From Pseudomonadota bacterium (GTDB lineage: Bacteria; Pseudomonadota; Alphaproteobacteria; Sphingomonadales; Sphingomonadaceae), in assembly GCA_018242165.1 (NCBI GenBank), contig JAFECL010000017.1, forward strand, positions 24,200-83,317: 59,118 bases of DNA. Direction: 5' to 3'. Under the pieces are notes generated by a model, which did not search any database, was not told the origin of the DNA, and was given only the letters and a program-made list of their open reading frames with translations. Numbering within the stretch: the stretch's first letter is position 1; each line of letters begins with the position of its first letter. Both the position numbers and the translations under genes were made by a program. This document shows positions 34,363-42,900 of this stretch, piece by piece.

Positions 34363-35422
34363 AGCGCTCCATCGCCTCGCGGCCCAGCCGGGCCAGTGCG
34401 GGCAGGGTGGCGATCCGCTCGGCCGCTGCCGCGCTGGCGGCATTGCCGCGCAGTGCCCGGCCCTTGATCCCGTGGACGATCGCGGCAAGCCGGAACAGGT
34501 TGAAGGCCTGATAGAAATCCCAGTTGGCAATGCGCTCGCGCCCGGTGCGGCGGCAATAGGCGGCGACATAGTCGGCCTCGGTCGGAACGTTCAGCGCGGG
34601 GAGGTCCAGCCCGGCAAGGCCGCCCAGCGGATCGGCCGGCATCCGGTACATCATCGCGTGGTAGGCGAAATCGGCCAGCGGATGGCCCAGCGTGGAAAGC
34701 TCCCAGTCCAGCACCGCGATCACCCGCGGCTCGGTGGGGTGGAAGATCATGTTGTCGCAGCGGAAATCGCCGTGAACCACGCTGGTCTCGTCGCCGGGCG
34801 GGATCGCCTGCGGCAGCCATGCGGCCAGCGCGTCCATGTCGGGCAGGCGCCCGGCGGCTTCGTCCTCAAGGTATTGCCGGCTCCAGCGGCCGATCTGGCG
34901 GGCGAAATAGTTGCCCGGCTTGCCATAGTCGCCCATCCCGATCGCCACCGGATCGAACCCGTGCAGCTGGGCGATGGTGGCGTTCATCGCGTCGAAATAG
35001 GCCGGGCGCTCCGCCGGGGCCACTTCGGGGAACGACGAGTTCCAGAAGATCCGCCCCTCGACCAGTTCCATCACGAAGAACCAGCTGCCGATCACCGCAT
35101 CGTCGTCGCACAGGCCATAGACGTGCGGCACCGGCAGGCCCGCCGCGCCCAGCCGGCTCATCGCCATGGCCTCGCGCTCCACGGCATGGGCCCCGGGCAG
35201 CAGCTTGCCCGGCGGCTTGCGGCGCAGGACGTAATGGCGGGTGGGGGTGGTCAGCTTGTAGGTCGGGTTTGACTGGCCGCCCTTGAACTGTTCGACGCTC
35301 AGCGGCCCGGCATAGCCATCGACATGGGCCCGCATCCACGCATCAAGCGCGCCTTCGTCAAAGGCGAAGCCCTCGCGGACCGGGGTGGTGCCGGTGTTGG
35401 CCGTGGCGCGGTCGGTCGACAA
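34355..35422 (-). CDS. Phosphotransferase family protein (ACAD10/11 N-terminal-like, APH fold)
   Basis: The 355-residue kinase-like protein of the aminoglycoside phosphotransferase fold has the catalytic loop VVHGDFRCDNMIFHP (H-G-D...N) and the metal site AVLDWELSTLGHPLADFAY. The N-terminal QFKGGQSNPTYKLTTPTRHYVLRRKPPGKLLPGAHAVEREAMAM matches proteins annotated as acyl-CoA dehydrogenase-associated phosphotransferases, which may phosphorylate hydroxyacyl-CoA-type substrates. It overlaps the SulP gene by 8 bases and diverges from the MaoC dehydratase, which supports a role in fatty- or organic-acid metabolism. The antibiotic-kinase reading is unlikely. Confidence 0.85.
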   Translation of the reverse strand: MSTDRATANTGTTPVREGFAFDEGALDAWMRAHVDGYAGPLSVEQFKGGQSNPTYKLTTPTRHYVLRRKPPGKLLPGAHAVEREAMAMSRLGAAGLPVPHVYGLCDDDAVIGSWFFVMELVEGRIFWNSSFPEVAPAERPAYFDAMNATIAQLHGFDPVAIGMGDYGKPGNYFARQIGRWSRQYLEDEAAGRLPDMDALAAWLPQAIPPGDETSVVHGDFRCDNMIFHPTEPRVIAVLDWELSTLGHPLADFAYHAMMYRMPADPLGGLAGLDLPALNVPTEADYVAAYCRRTGRERIANWDFYQAFNLFRLAAIVHGIKGRALRGNAASAAAAERIATLPALARLGREAMERCG

Positions 35423-35562
35423 GCTGGTCTCCTCTCACTCGATCCCCGGTTGTTGCCGGAGCCGCGCCGGGGGGTCAATGGGGGCATGATCGCGGGGGGG
35501 CTTGATTTCGGCGGCGATATCCGCAGGCTGGCCCCGAACCGTCCATGCGAAAGGATCCGCCG

Positions 35563-36036
35563 ATGCTCACCACCTTCAACCACCCCGCCGAGCTGGTCGG
35601 CAAGGAAGGCACCCAGTTCGGCCCGACCCCGTGGCTGAAGATCGAGCAGGACCGGGTCAACCTGTTCGCCGACGCCACCGACGATCACCAGTGGATCCAC
35701 ATCGATGTCGAAAAGAGCCGCCAGGGCCCCTTCGGCACCACCATCGCCCACGGCTACCTGACGCTCAGCCTGGTGGCCTATTTCGGCCCGCAGCTGATCG
35801 AGGTGAAGGGGATCAGCCATGCCGTCAACGTCGGGGCCGACCGGCTGCGCTTCATCTCGCCGGTGCCGGTCGGCTCGCGGATCCGCGCCCGCTCGGAACT
35901 GCTCAAGGCCGAGGAGATCAAGGGCGGCTATCAGGTGATGCAGCGGGTGACGATCGAGATCGAGGGGCCGGATGGCCAGCCGCTGCCCAAGCCCGCCGCC
36001 GAGGTCGATTCGATCGCCCGCTTCTACCCCGCCTGA
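35563..36036 (+). CDS. MaoC family dehydratase (enoyl-CoA hydratase type)
   Basis: The 157-residue single hotdog-domain protein shows the R-hydratase signature FADATDDHQWIHIDVEKSRQGPFGTTIAHGYLTLSLV, including the catalytic Asp and His residues. Such enzymes hydrate enoyl-CoA, sometimes supplying PHA monomers. The start at 35563 has AAGGA about 9 bases upstream and fits the family's N-terminus (LTTFNHPAELVGKE). It diverges from the phosphotransferase gene and is followed 19 bases later by trmL. Confidence 0.92.
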   Translation: MLTTFNHPAELVGKEGTQFGPTPWLKIEQDRVNLFADATDDHQWIHIDVEKSRQGPFGTTIAHGYLTLSLVAYFGPQLIEVKGISHAVNVGADRLRFISPVPVGSRIRARSELLKAEEIKGGYQVMQRVTIEIEGPDGQPLPKPAAEVDSIARFYPA

Positions 36037-36055
36037 CCCGGCGCGCTGCCCGGCG

Positions 36056-36541
36056 ATGCGCATCGCCCTGTTCGAACCCGAGATCGCCGGCAATGTCGGC
36101 GCGGTGCTGCGGCTGGGCGCCTGCCTGGGCGCGGCGGTCGACCTGATCGAGCCGATGGGCTTTGTCTGGGATGACCGCCGGGTGCGCCGCGCGGCGATGG
36201 ATTACATCGACCACGTGGCGGTGGTGCGCCACCCGGACTTTGCCAGTTTTTGCGCCAGCATCGGCGCGGCGCGGCTGGTGTTGTTCAGCACCAAGGCCAG
36301 CCATTCGGCCTACGATTTCGCCTTCCGGCCCGACGATGTGCTGCTGTTCGGCAAGGAAAGTGGCGGGGTGCCCGAGGCGGTTGCCACGGCCTGCCCGGCG
36401 CGGGTGCGGTTGCCGATGCGGCCCGCGGTGCGCTCGATGAACCTCGCGATGTCGGCCGGCCTCGCGCTGGGCGAGGCGCTGCGCCAGACCGGCGGGCTGC
36501 CGGGAGCGACGGAGGCTGGTGCAGAAATCGCTCTAGCCTGA
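36056..36541 (+). CDS. trmL: tRNA (cytidine/uridine-34-2'-O)-methyltransferase TrmL-like
   Basis: This SPOUT-family methyltransferase modifies the wobble base of leucine tRNAs. The 161-residue sequence starts MRIALFEPEIAGNVGAVLRLGACLGA, the TrmL opening. The trefoil-knot AdoMet site follows (DDVLLFGKESGGVPEAV, RLPMRPAVRSMNLAMSAGLALGEALRQ). The length agrees with the minimal TrmL fold (about 155-160). The ATG at 36056 is the only start compatible with the knot domain. It lies 19 bases after the MaoC gene, possibly co-transcribed. Confidence 0.92.
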   Translation: MRIALFEPEIAGNVGAVLRLGACLGAAVDLIEPMGFVWDDRRVRRAAMDYIDHVAVVRHPDFASFCASIGAARLVLFSTKASHSAYDFAFRPDDVLLFGKESGGVPEAVATACPARVRLPMRPAVRSMNLAMSAGLALGEALRQTGGLPGATEAGAEIALA

Positions 36542-36602
36542 AGCGGGGTCTCCCATCAGCCATTCTGCGTGAGCAGGTTGTGCAATGCGCTTGGCGCCAC
36601 GC

Positions 36603-37646
36603 CTAGCCGGCGGGCACCGCTTCGGGAAACTTCCACGTGCCATCCAGAATCTCGGCCCTCGGCCGATACAGCCGCACCACATAGTTCCACCCCGGCATGA
36701 TTCGCAGGTAGTTAGGCGCCTTGGGGTCGCCGCCGAAATGGATGATGTACGAGCCGTCCTGGCTCTTCCGCGCGGTATAGCTGTTGAGCGAAATCGCATT
36801 TTCGGGGGCCTCGTAGAACCCGTCCTTGTTGTAGACGGTGATCGACCAGAAGGCGTCGACCGGCACATCCCTGACGGTCAGGCTGTAGGCCATTGCCCCA
36901 TCGTTGTTTTTCGGAAACCTTGTGAAATAGAGCGCGTCCCGCTCGCCAATGCCGAAGATCCCGCCAGCCGTGCCGATCAGATGACGCACCGGATCGGTAT
37001 CGGCCCGTGACCCGAAGATCCGGCGGCTGTCCGGCAGCCAGGGACCCATTTGCACGATGGCCTTGGTCAGCTTGGCCAGGCTGGCGTAATCCCAGTTGGG
37101 AATTTCAAACTTCCCGGGATCGGACTGGTACACCCTGACCTCATCCTGGGCTTTGGTCATGGCCAGCACATCGGCCGGATCTTCCGGGTTGACCAGGGTG
37201 CGGATCGACGCCTGAATGTAGCGCGTCCCCATCTTTTCGCGAGTGAAGGTGTATTTCCCCGGGGCATAGCTGACATGCTGGATGTAATGATCCTCGTTGA
37301 TGATCACCAGCGTCTGGTAGCGACCGCGAGTGTCTGGCATTTCAATCGTGACCGGGTTGGTCAGGTCGAAAATCGCCGTGCTGTAGGGCGTGTCGCGGTT
37401 CATCCGAACCACCGGCTGCCTGTCGACCGGGATCGGTCCGCGCTCGACATGGAACCTGCCCAGGGCGCCCTGTTCGACGCGCTGCTTGAAGTGGCGGTCG
37501 GTTTCCGCCCGAACGTAGCTGTCGATTGTTACGGGGGTCAATTTCGGGGCGTCCGCTGCCGTCTTGGCGCTTTCCTCCGCAACGGCTGCCGCAGGGCACA
37601 AAGGGAGCAGCAGCACCGCCAACCAGGCCGACTTGAGCTTTGCCAC
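36603..37646 (-). CDS. DUF1254/DUF1214 domain-containing secreted protein
   Basis: The ~347-residue exported protein has a signal peptide (SAWLAVLLLPLCPAAAVA). The DUF1254 part (VVRMNRDTPYSTAIFDLTNPVTIEMPDTRGRYQTLVIINEDHYIQHVSYAPGKYTFTREKMGTRYIQASIRTLVNP) precedes a C-terminal DUF1214 domain (VPVDAFWSITVYNKDGFYEAPENAISLNSYTARKSQDGSYIIHFGGDPKAPNYLRIMPGWNYVVRLYRP). The domains are known together in many proteobacterial proteins of unknown function. The GTG at 37646 is chosen because it opens the signal peptide. Base composition is somewhat lower in GC than the neighbours. No operon partner is seen. Confidence 0.88.
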   Translation of the reverse strand: MAKLKSAWLAVLLLPLCPAAAVAEESAKTAADAPKLTPVTIDSYVRAETDRHFKQRVEQGALGRFHVERGPIPVDRQPVVRMNRDTPYSTAIFDLTNPVTIEMPDTRGRYQTLVIINEDHYIQHVSYAPGKYTFTREKMGTRYIQASIRTLVNPEDPADVLAMTKAQDEVRVYQSDPGKFEIPNWDYASLAKLTKAIVQMGPWLPDSRRIFGSRADTDPVRHLIGTAGGIFGIGERDALYFTRFPKNNDGAMAYSLTVRDVPVDAFWSITVYNKDGFYEAPENAISLNSYTARKSQDGSYIIHFGGDPKAPNYLRIMPGWNYVVRLYRPRAEILDGTWKFPEAVPAG

Positions 37647-37830
37647 GATCCACCTCTCTCTTTGTCCAGCGCAGTTGGTAATGGGCCGTCCGCCTGATCG
37701 CAACCGGTCACCAGCCAAACGCTGGTCGGGCAGGCCAATGCACAAGGATCCTGCCCGCCCGCTCCCGCCGCGTCCTGCCCGATGTTTGCTCGCTCAGCCA
37801 ATCCCTGGCGAACGTCTACGGAGGGAGGCA

Positions 37831-37906
<76 letters not shown>

Positions 37907-37924
37907 GCTGGCTTGGCCCTTGCC

Positions 37925-38809
37925 TTACAGCGCGCCGAAGGTCCAGCCCTCGGTGCGGGCGACGGCATCGAGGCCGGCGGGGCGCCACGGCCCGGCCCGG
38001 GGCGCGGCGTGGCGCAGCCATGCGGCGGTGATCAGGGCATCGGCGGCATGATCGCTGATCGGTCCGGCCCCCGGTACCGGCGGGCTGTCCAGCGCGGCGA
38101 GCGCACGGTTGAGAGCCGCGTGATCGCGAAGCTTGGTCCGCCCCGGCGCACAGCCGCCCGCCAGGGCGGCGAGGCTGGTATAGATCTCGACCAGCGCCGA
38201 GCCGCTGGCGGGCAGGGGATCGATCGGCCAGACCGGCAGCATATGGTTCAGACGATGCAGCAACCTCATCCCGGAAAGACTTGATTTTCCTACCTGTGCC
38301 GCTCCGACCAGATTGAAGTTCGAGGTCGGCCGGCAGCCCATAGCCTGCTGGGCTGCCTCGGTCAGCCGCATCCGCCCGCGCCGGTCGGCCGCGCCGGGGA
38401 GGAGGAAGCGGTCGCCCTCGCGGCCGCCATGGCGGCGGAAGTGGCGGCTGGCTTCGGGGTGATCGACGAAGCTGGCAACGCCCAGATGCGGCTCGGCGGC
38501 GCAGATGTGTTCCACCAGCGCCCACAGGCTGCGCGCGTCGGCCGGGCTGGCGGCCCAGCCCGGAAAGAAGGCCCCGGCATCGGCAAAGGGCAGCGACTGG
38601 CCGAGGTCCATCCCCACCAGCGTATCGGCGGGCAGGTCGTGCACCAGCCAGTCGAGCACTTCGGCGCGGCTCCAGATGTGGCCCGGGCGGATCAGGCGGG
38701 GGGCGGTATCGCCTGCCGCGCATAGCGCCACGGCGATCCCCCGCTGGCGCTCGCCCGCCGCGCCCGACCAGTCGATCGCGGCGAAATGGGCAAAGCGGCC
38801 GGGCGTCAT
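37925..38809 (-). CDS. DUF429-like protein with predicted RNase H-like fold
   Basis: The 294-residue protein has the acidic signatures expected of a DUF429/RNase H-like nuclease fold: AAIDWSGAAGERQRG (first Asp strand), VGMDLGQSLPF (second Asp), ALVEIYTSLAAL (Glu strand) and SDHAADALITAAWLRHA (C-terminal Asp helix). No nucleic-acid activity has been shown for most such proteins. Its ATG overlaps the rarA stop (ATGA at 38806-38809), so it is translated with that recombination ATPase, which hints at a DNA-processing role. The call is fold-level inference. Confidence 0.65.
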   Translation of the reverse strand: MTPGRFAHFAAIDWSGAAGERQRGIAVALCAAGDTAPRLIRPGHIWSRAEVLDWLVHDLPADTLVGMDLGQSLPFADAGAFFPGWAASPADARSLWALVEHICAAEPHLGVASFVDHPEASRHFRRHGGREGDRFLLPGAADRRGRMRLTEAAQQAMGCRPTSNFNLVGAAQVGKSSLSGMRLLHRLNHMLPVWPIDPLPASGSALVEIYTSLAALAGGCAPGRTKLRDHAALNRALAALDSPPVPGAGPISDHAADALITAAWLRHAAPRAGPWRPAGLDAVARTEGWTFGAL

Positions 38810-40119
38810 GCCCCGCGCCGCTCGGCCCGCCGTTTCTCCCACCATTCGAGCCGCTTCAGCACCTCGCGCTCGAAACCGCGTTCGACCGGGCGGTAAAAGC
38901 TCTGCGGCGTCATGCCGTCGGGCCAGTAATCGGCACCGGAAAATCCTTCAGGATCATTGTGATCGTAGGCATAGTTCGCCCCGTACCCGATGTCTTTCAT
39001 CAGCTTGGTCGGGGCGTTGAGGATCGCGGCCGGGGGCGAGAGCGACCCGGTTTCCTTCGCGCTTTTCCAGGCTTCCTTCTGGGCCATGTAGGCGGCGTTC
39101 GATTTGGGCGCGGTGGCGAGGTAGAGGCAGGCCTGCACCAAGGCCAGCTCGCCCTCGGGGCTGCCGAGGAATTCGTAGGCCTGCTTGGCGGCAAGGCACT
39201 GGACCAGCGCCTGCGGGTCGGCGAGGCCAATGTCCTCGCTGGCGAAGCGGACCAGCCGGCGCAGCACGTAGAGCGGCTCCTCGCCCGCCGTCAGCATCCG
39301 CGCAAGGTAGTAGAGCGCCGCCTGCGGGTCCGATCCGCGCAGGCTTTTGTGCAGCGCGCTGATCAGGTTGTAGTGCCCGTCACGGTCCTTGTCATAGACC
39401 GCGACGCGACGCTGGAGGAACTGGCCCAGCCCGGCGGGATCGAGCGGTGCCGGGATCTGCGCGGCGTATAGCGTTTCGGCCTGGTTGAGCAGGAAGCGCC
39501 CGTCGCCGTCGGCCCCGGCGACCAGCGCCTCGCGCGCTGCGGTGGTCAGGGGCAGCGGGCCCTCCAGCGCCTCGGCCCGGGTCAGCAGCGCGCCCAGTGC
39601 CTCCGGCCCCAGCCGGTGCAGGATCAGCACCGCGGCGCGCGACAGCAGCGCGGCATTCAGGGCGAAGCTGGGGTTCTCGGTGGTGGCGCCCACCAGCGTC
39701 ACCGTGCCAGCCTCGACAAAGGGCAGGAAGCCATCCTGCTGGGCGCGGTTGAAGCGGTGGATCTCGTCGACGAACAACAGGGTGCGCTGGCCCAGCTTTG
39801 CCGCCGTTTCAGCCTCGGCAAAGGCCTTCTTGAGATCGGCCACCCCCGAAAAGACCGCGCTGAGCGGGGCAAACCGCATCCCCACTGCTTCGGCCAGCAG
39901 CCGGGCGATGCTGGTCTTGCCGGTGCCCGGCGGCCCCCACAGGATCATGCTGGAAAGGCGGCCGGCCGCCACCATCCGCCCGATTGCCCCTTCAGGCCCG
40001 GTCAGGTGTTCCTGCCCGATCACCTCGGCCAGCATGGCGGGGCGCAGCCGGTCGGCCAGCGGGGCGCTGGCGGGCGCGGCCCCGGCGTGGGGGCTGTCGG
40101 CGGCGAAAAGGTCGGCCAT
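38806..40119 (-). CDS. rarA: Replication-associated recombination protein A (AAA+ ATPase)
   Basis: RarA/MgsA acts at stalled forks with SSB and RecA. The 437-residue protein has Walker A GPPGTGKTSIARLLAEA, Walker B LLFVDEIHRFNRAQQD, sensor I GATTENPSF and the C-terminal MgsA domain (HYNLISALHKSLRGSDPQAALYYLARMLTAGEEPLYVLRRLVRFASEDIGLADPQAL). The ATG at 40119 gives the usual MADLFA-type N-terminus. It is coupled to the RNase H-fold gene. PadR diverges from it. Confidence 0.95.
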   Translation of the reverse strand: MADLFAADSPHAGAAPASAPLADRLRPAMLAEVIGQEHLTGPEGAIGRMVAAGRLSSMILWGPPGTGKTSIARLLAEAVGMRFAPLSAVFSGVADLKKAFAEAETAAKLGQRTLLFVDEIHRFNRAQQDGFLPFVEAGTVTLVGATTENPSFALNAALLSRAAVLILHRLGPEALGALLTRAEALEGPLPLTTAAREALVAGADGDGRFLLNQAETLYAAQIPAPLDPAGLGQFLQRRVAVYDKDRDGHYNLISALHKSLRGSDPQAALYYLARMLTAGEEPLYVLRRLVRFASEDIGLADPQALVQCLAAKQAYEFLGSPEGELALVQACLYLATAPKSNAAYMAQKEAWKSAKETGSLSPPAAILNAPTKLMKDIGYGANYAYDHNDPEGFSGADYWPDGMTPQSFYRPVERGFEREVLKRLEWWEKRRAERRGA

Positions 40120-40212
40120 GCTGGCGGTGATAGCCGCTTTGGCCGCCAATGGCAGCGGGGGCAGGGCGGCGGCGCGGGGGAAAATTCACCAGGCTCTTGT
40201 CAAAAGGCTTTC

Positions 40213-40224
40213 AAGATATATCTT
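40213..40224. promoter_or_regulatory. Palindrome AAGATATATCTT upstream of padR
   Basis: A perfect 12-base palindrome lies 24 bases before the padR start, in an AT-rich stretch with TTGTCA at 40197-40202 as a possible -35. AT-rich dyads of this kind are typical PadR-family operators (YqjI-like), so the gene likely represses itself. It is in the promoter gap shared with rarA. Confidence 0.6.
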
Positions 40225-40247
40225 ATAACAATCGAAAGGAGTTCATC

Positions 40248-40859
40248 ATGCACAGACATCATCATCACGGCGAAGGCAAACACGGTCTGCTGGGCTTGTG
40301 GGCCATGGGCTGGCGCCATCGCGGCGGGCGGGGCAGCTGGGGGCCGTTCAGCTGGGACATGGACGACCGTTCGGGTCCGCCGGGCCGGGGCCAGCGGCGC
40401 GGCCGGGTGTTCGATGCGGCCGAACTGCGGCTGCTGCTGCTCGGGCTGATCGGCGAAAGCCCGCGCCACGGCTACGAGGCGATCAAGGCGATCGAGGAGC
40501 TGTCGGGCGGGCACTATGCCCCCAGTGCCGGGGTGATCTATCCCGCGCTGAACCTGCTGGCCGACGAGGGCCTGATCGAGCAGCTGGCCGGCGAAGGGCG
40601 CGGCCGGGCCTATGGCCTGACCGCCGAGGGTGCCGCCGAACTCGATGGCCGGGCCGAGGAATACCAGCAATTGCTGGGCCGCCTGCGGGCGCTGGCGGAA
40701 GAGGGCGAACGCCACCGCGCCCCGCCGCTGCGCCGGGCGATCGCCAACCTGTTCATGGCCCTGAAGGGACGGGCCAGTGCGGGCGACTACAGCCCCGACA
40801 TGGCCCACCAGATCGCCGAGATCCTCGACGAGGCGGCTCGCAAGATCGAACGCCTCTAG
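40248..40859 (+). CDS. PadR family transcriptional regulator with His-rich N-terminus (YqjI-like)
   Basis: The ~203-residue regulator starts with a His-rich segment (MHRHHHHGEGKH) and a Trp/Gly-rich linker. The PadR winged helix follows (FDAAELRLLLLGLIGESPRHGYEAIKAIEELSGGHYAPSAGVIYPALNLLADEGLIEQLAGEGRGRAYGLTAEGAAEL) with a C-terminal dimer helix. This layout matches E. coli YqjI, a Ni/Fe-responsive repressor whose N-terminus binds metal. AAAGGAG lies just before the ATG. No ferric reductase (YqjH-like) gene is adjacent, so the targets are elsewhere. Confidence 0.88.
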   Translation: MHRHHHHGEGKHGLLGLWAMGWRHRGGRGSWGPFSWDMDDRSGPPGRGQRRGRVFDAAELRLLLLGLIGESPRHGYEAIKAIEELSGGHYAPSAGVIYPALNLLADEGLIEQLAGEGRGRAYGLTAEGAAELDGRAEEYQQLLGRLRALAEEGERHRAPPLRRAIANLFMALKGRASAGDYSPDMAHQIAEILDEAARKIERL

Positions 40860-40876
40860 GCCGTAGAACCACCCAC

Positions 40877-40905
40877 GCCCGCCGCCGGTTGCATCGGCGG
40901 CGGGC
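40877..40905 (+). terminator. Hairpin after padR
   Basis: Perfect 11-base arms GCCCGCCGCCG (40877-40887) and CGGCGGCGGGC (40895-40905) enclose GTTGCAT, beginning 17 bases after the padR stop. No T-run follows. Likely transcription terminator. Confidence 0.55.
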
Positions 40906-40943
40906 TGCGGTATGTTCGGCGCAAAGAGAACGGGGGATCGGTG

Positions 40944-41393
40944 ATGGAAATGCACGTTCGGGCGCGTACGCCGTGGCATCTGTGGGTGGTTGGCCTGCTC
41001 GCCGCGATATGGAACAGCTTCGGGGCCTATGACTATGTCATGACCCGCTCACGCGATCTCGAATATCTCAACTACGCCACCGATGGCCATGCCGCCGTGT
41101 TCATGAAATGGCACGATTCGGCGGGCTGGCTGGTGCAGATCGGCTGGCCGCTGGGGGTTTGGCTGTCGCTGGCCGGGGCGCTGCTGCTGCTGTTCCGCTC
41201 GCGCCATGCGGTCACTGCCTATGCGATCTCGCTGGGCGGGGCGGTGGCGAGCTTCGCCGCCCAGCTGATGGGTCCGTTCCCGCCCGAGATCAACCGGTCG
41301 GGCATGGCGGTGATGGCGGTGGTGATCAGCACCGCCATCACGCTGCAGCTGCTCTATGCCTGGTGGGTCGCCCGGCGCGGGGTGCTGGCCTAG
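40944..41393 (+). CDS. Hypothetical membrane protein
   Basis: The 149-residue protein has about four membrane helices: PWHLWVVGLLAAIWNSFGAYDY, WLVQIGWPLGVWLSLAGALLLLF, AVTAYAISLGGAVASFAAQ and MAVMAVVISTAITLQLLYAWWVA. The first helix pattern (W..GL.AA.WN..GA.DY.MT) resembles a family of small proteins annotated as hypothetical in sphingomonads. I do not recognise a function. The ATG at 40944 follows an in-frame GTG at 40941. The stop overlaps the convergent glycosyltransferase stop within CTAG at 41390-41393. Confidence 0.72.
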   Translation: MEMHVRARTPWHLWVVGLLAAIWNSFGAYDYVMTRSRDLEYLNYATDGHAAVFMKWHDSAGWLVQIGWPLGVWLSLAGALLLLFRSRHAVTAYAISLGGAVASFAAQLMGPFPPEINRSGMAVMAVVISTAITLQLLYAWWVARRGVLA

Positions 41394-42565
41394 GCCGGGC
41401 GCCCGCGGGCGCGGACCAGCCGCAGGTAGGTGTCGGCCACCGCCTGGTTGATCCGGTCCCAGCTGAAATCGCCGGCGCGCGCGGCCCCGGCGGCGCCATG
41501 CGCGGCGCGCAGCCCGGCATCCTCGACATAGCCGCGCAGCGCCTCGGCAAAGGCATGGATCGCGCCCGGGCGGATCAGCCGGCCCGAGCGGCCATCGTCG
41601 ACCAGGCTTTCGCTGCCGGTTGCCTCGGCCGCCACCACCGGCACCCCGCAGGCCATCGCCTCGAGCGTGACATTGCCGAAGGTCTCGGTGATCGAGGGGT
41701 TGAACAGCACGTCCATCGCCGCCACCGCCCGGCCCAGATCGGCACCGCCCTGAAAGCCGGCGAACACCGCCTGCGGCAGGCGCGCCTCGAACCAGCCGCG
41801 TGCCGGGCCTTCGCCCACCACCAGCACCCGGTGCGGAATGCCGCGCTGGACCAGCTCGTCGATGGTGTCGGCAAAGACGTCGAGGCCTTTTTCCATCACC
41901 AGCCGGCCGAGAAAACCGATCACCACCTCGTCATCGGCCAGGCCCAGCCCGCGCCGCCATTCCGCATCGCGGCGCTGCGGGTTGAACAGGGTGCGGTCCA
42001 CCCCCCGGCTCCACAGCGAGATGTCGTAATTCATCCGCTGGTCGCGCAGCACCTGGGCAAAGCTTTCCGATGGCGCGACCAGCGCATCGCAGCGGCGGTA
42101 GAAGCGGCGCAGCAGCGCGGTCAGCAGCGGCTCGATCCAGGCCATGTTGTAATAGCGCGGATAGGTGTCGAACCGGGTATGGACGCTGGCCAGCACCGGC
42201 AGCCCGCGCCCGCGCGCCCAGCTGACCACGCGATGCGCCGCCGGATCGGGCGAGGAAACATGGACGACATTGGGGGCGAATTCGGCCAGATCGCGGCGGA
42301 TCCGGCCGGGCAGGCGGAACGGCAGGCGGTATTCGGCGCGGCCGGGCAAGGCGAAGCTGGGCAGGCTGACCAGATCGCCGGTGGGGGCAAAGGCCGGCTC
42401 GGCCACGGTGGGCGAATAGACCCGCACTGCCGCGCCCTGAGCGAGCAGATAGCCGACGAGCCGGTTGAGCGCCTTGTTCGCCCCGTCGGTCACCATGTTG
42501 TAATTGCCGCTGAACAGCGCGACGCGCAGCTGATCGGTGCGGGCGGAGGCAGAGGTGTTGGCCAT
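41390..42565 (-). CDS. GT4-type glycosyltransferase
   Basis: The 391-residue GT-B fold transferase has an N-terminal Rossmann part (LRVALFSGNYNMVTDGANKALNRLVGYLLAQGAAVRVYSPT). The donor-site region PSITETFGNVTLEAMACGVPVVAAEATGSESLVDDGRSGRL, typical of family GT4, is in the C-terminal half. GFLGRLVMEKGLD is the usual inter-domain motif. It resembles enzymes that transfer mannose or other hexoses to lipid acceptors (PimB/SqdX-like), but the substrate is unknown. The ATG at 42565 is set by the first beta strand. A 38-bp hairpin lies upstream. Confidence 0.88.
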   Translation of the reverse strand: MANTSASARTDQLRVALFSGNYNMVTDGANKALNRLVGYLLAQGAAVRVYSPTVAEPAFAPTGDLVSLPSFALPGRAEYRLPFRLPGRIRRDLAEFAPNVVHVSSPDPAAHRVVSWARGRGLPVLASVHTRFDTYPRYYNMAWIEPLLTALLRRFYRRCDALVAPSESFAQVLRDQRMNYDISLWSRGVDRTLFNPQRRDAEWRRGLGLADDEVVIGFLGRLVMEKGLDVFADTIDELVQRGIPHRVLVVGEGPARGWFEARLPQAVFAGFQGGADLGRAVAAMDVLFNPSITETFGNVTLEAMACGVPVVAAEATGSESLVDDGRSGRLIRPGAIHAFAEALRGYVEDAGLRAAHGAAGAARAGDFSWDRINQAVADTYLRLVRARGRPA

Positions 42566-42644
42566 CGCGAGCCTATAGCCGGGGTAAGGGTGAAGGGGAA
42601 GGTTTGGCTTGCCTTTGGCTCCTCGCCGCTTGTCGCGGCTGCGG

Positions 42645-42734
42645 CCCACCTCCCAACCCCGCTCCCCCGGCCCGACCACCCACAGGGTACATTCAATGGG
42701 TGGTCGGGCCGGGGGAGCGGGGTTGGGAGGTGGG
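42645..42734. repeat. 38-bp perfect inverted repeat (long hairpin)
   Basis: The left arm 42645-42682 is exactly complementary to the right arm 42697-42734, with a 14-base loop (42683-42696). Both arms are mostly CCC/GGG-type sequence. It lies 80 bases upstream of the glycosyltransferase start. It looks like a palindromic repeat of the REP/MITE kind or a strong transcriptional block. Confidence 0.95.
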
Positions 42735-42900
42735 GGCTAGGCCCGACCAGGGACTAGCCTGCCAAAGGCAAACACCAAAGGGCGCGCGGGGGCCCGACCC
42801 AGAGCCACCCGCGCGCCCCCCGCCCCCCGTTGAGGGTGCGGGACCAGAGGGTGCCGGATCCGGGGTGGCACCCTCCGATAGTTGATCATGCCTGGGGGAA

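Noticed and set aside
34355..35422. Aminoglycoside resistance kinase
   Set aside because: Although it has the APH fold, the N-terminus and the MaoC neighbour match the acyl-CoA-associated phosphotransferase group.
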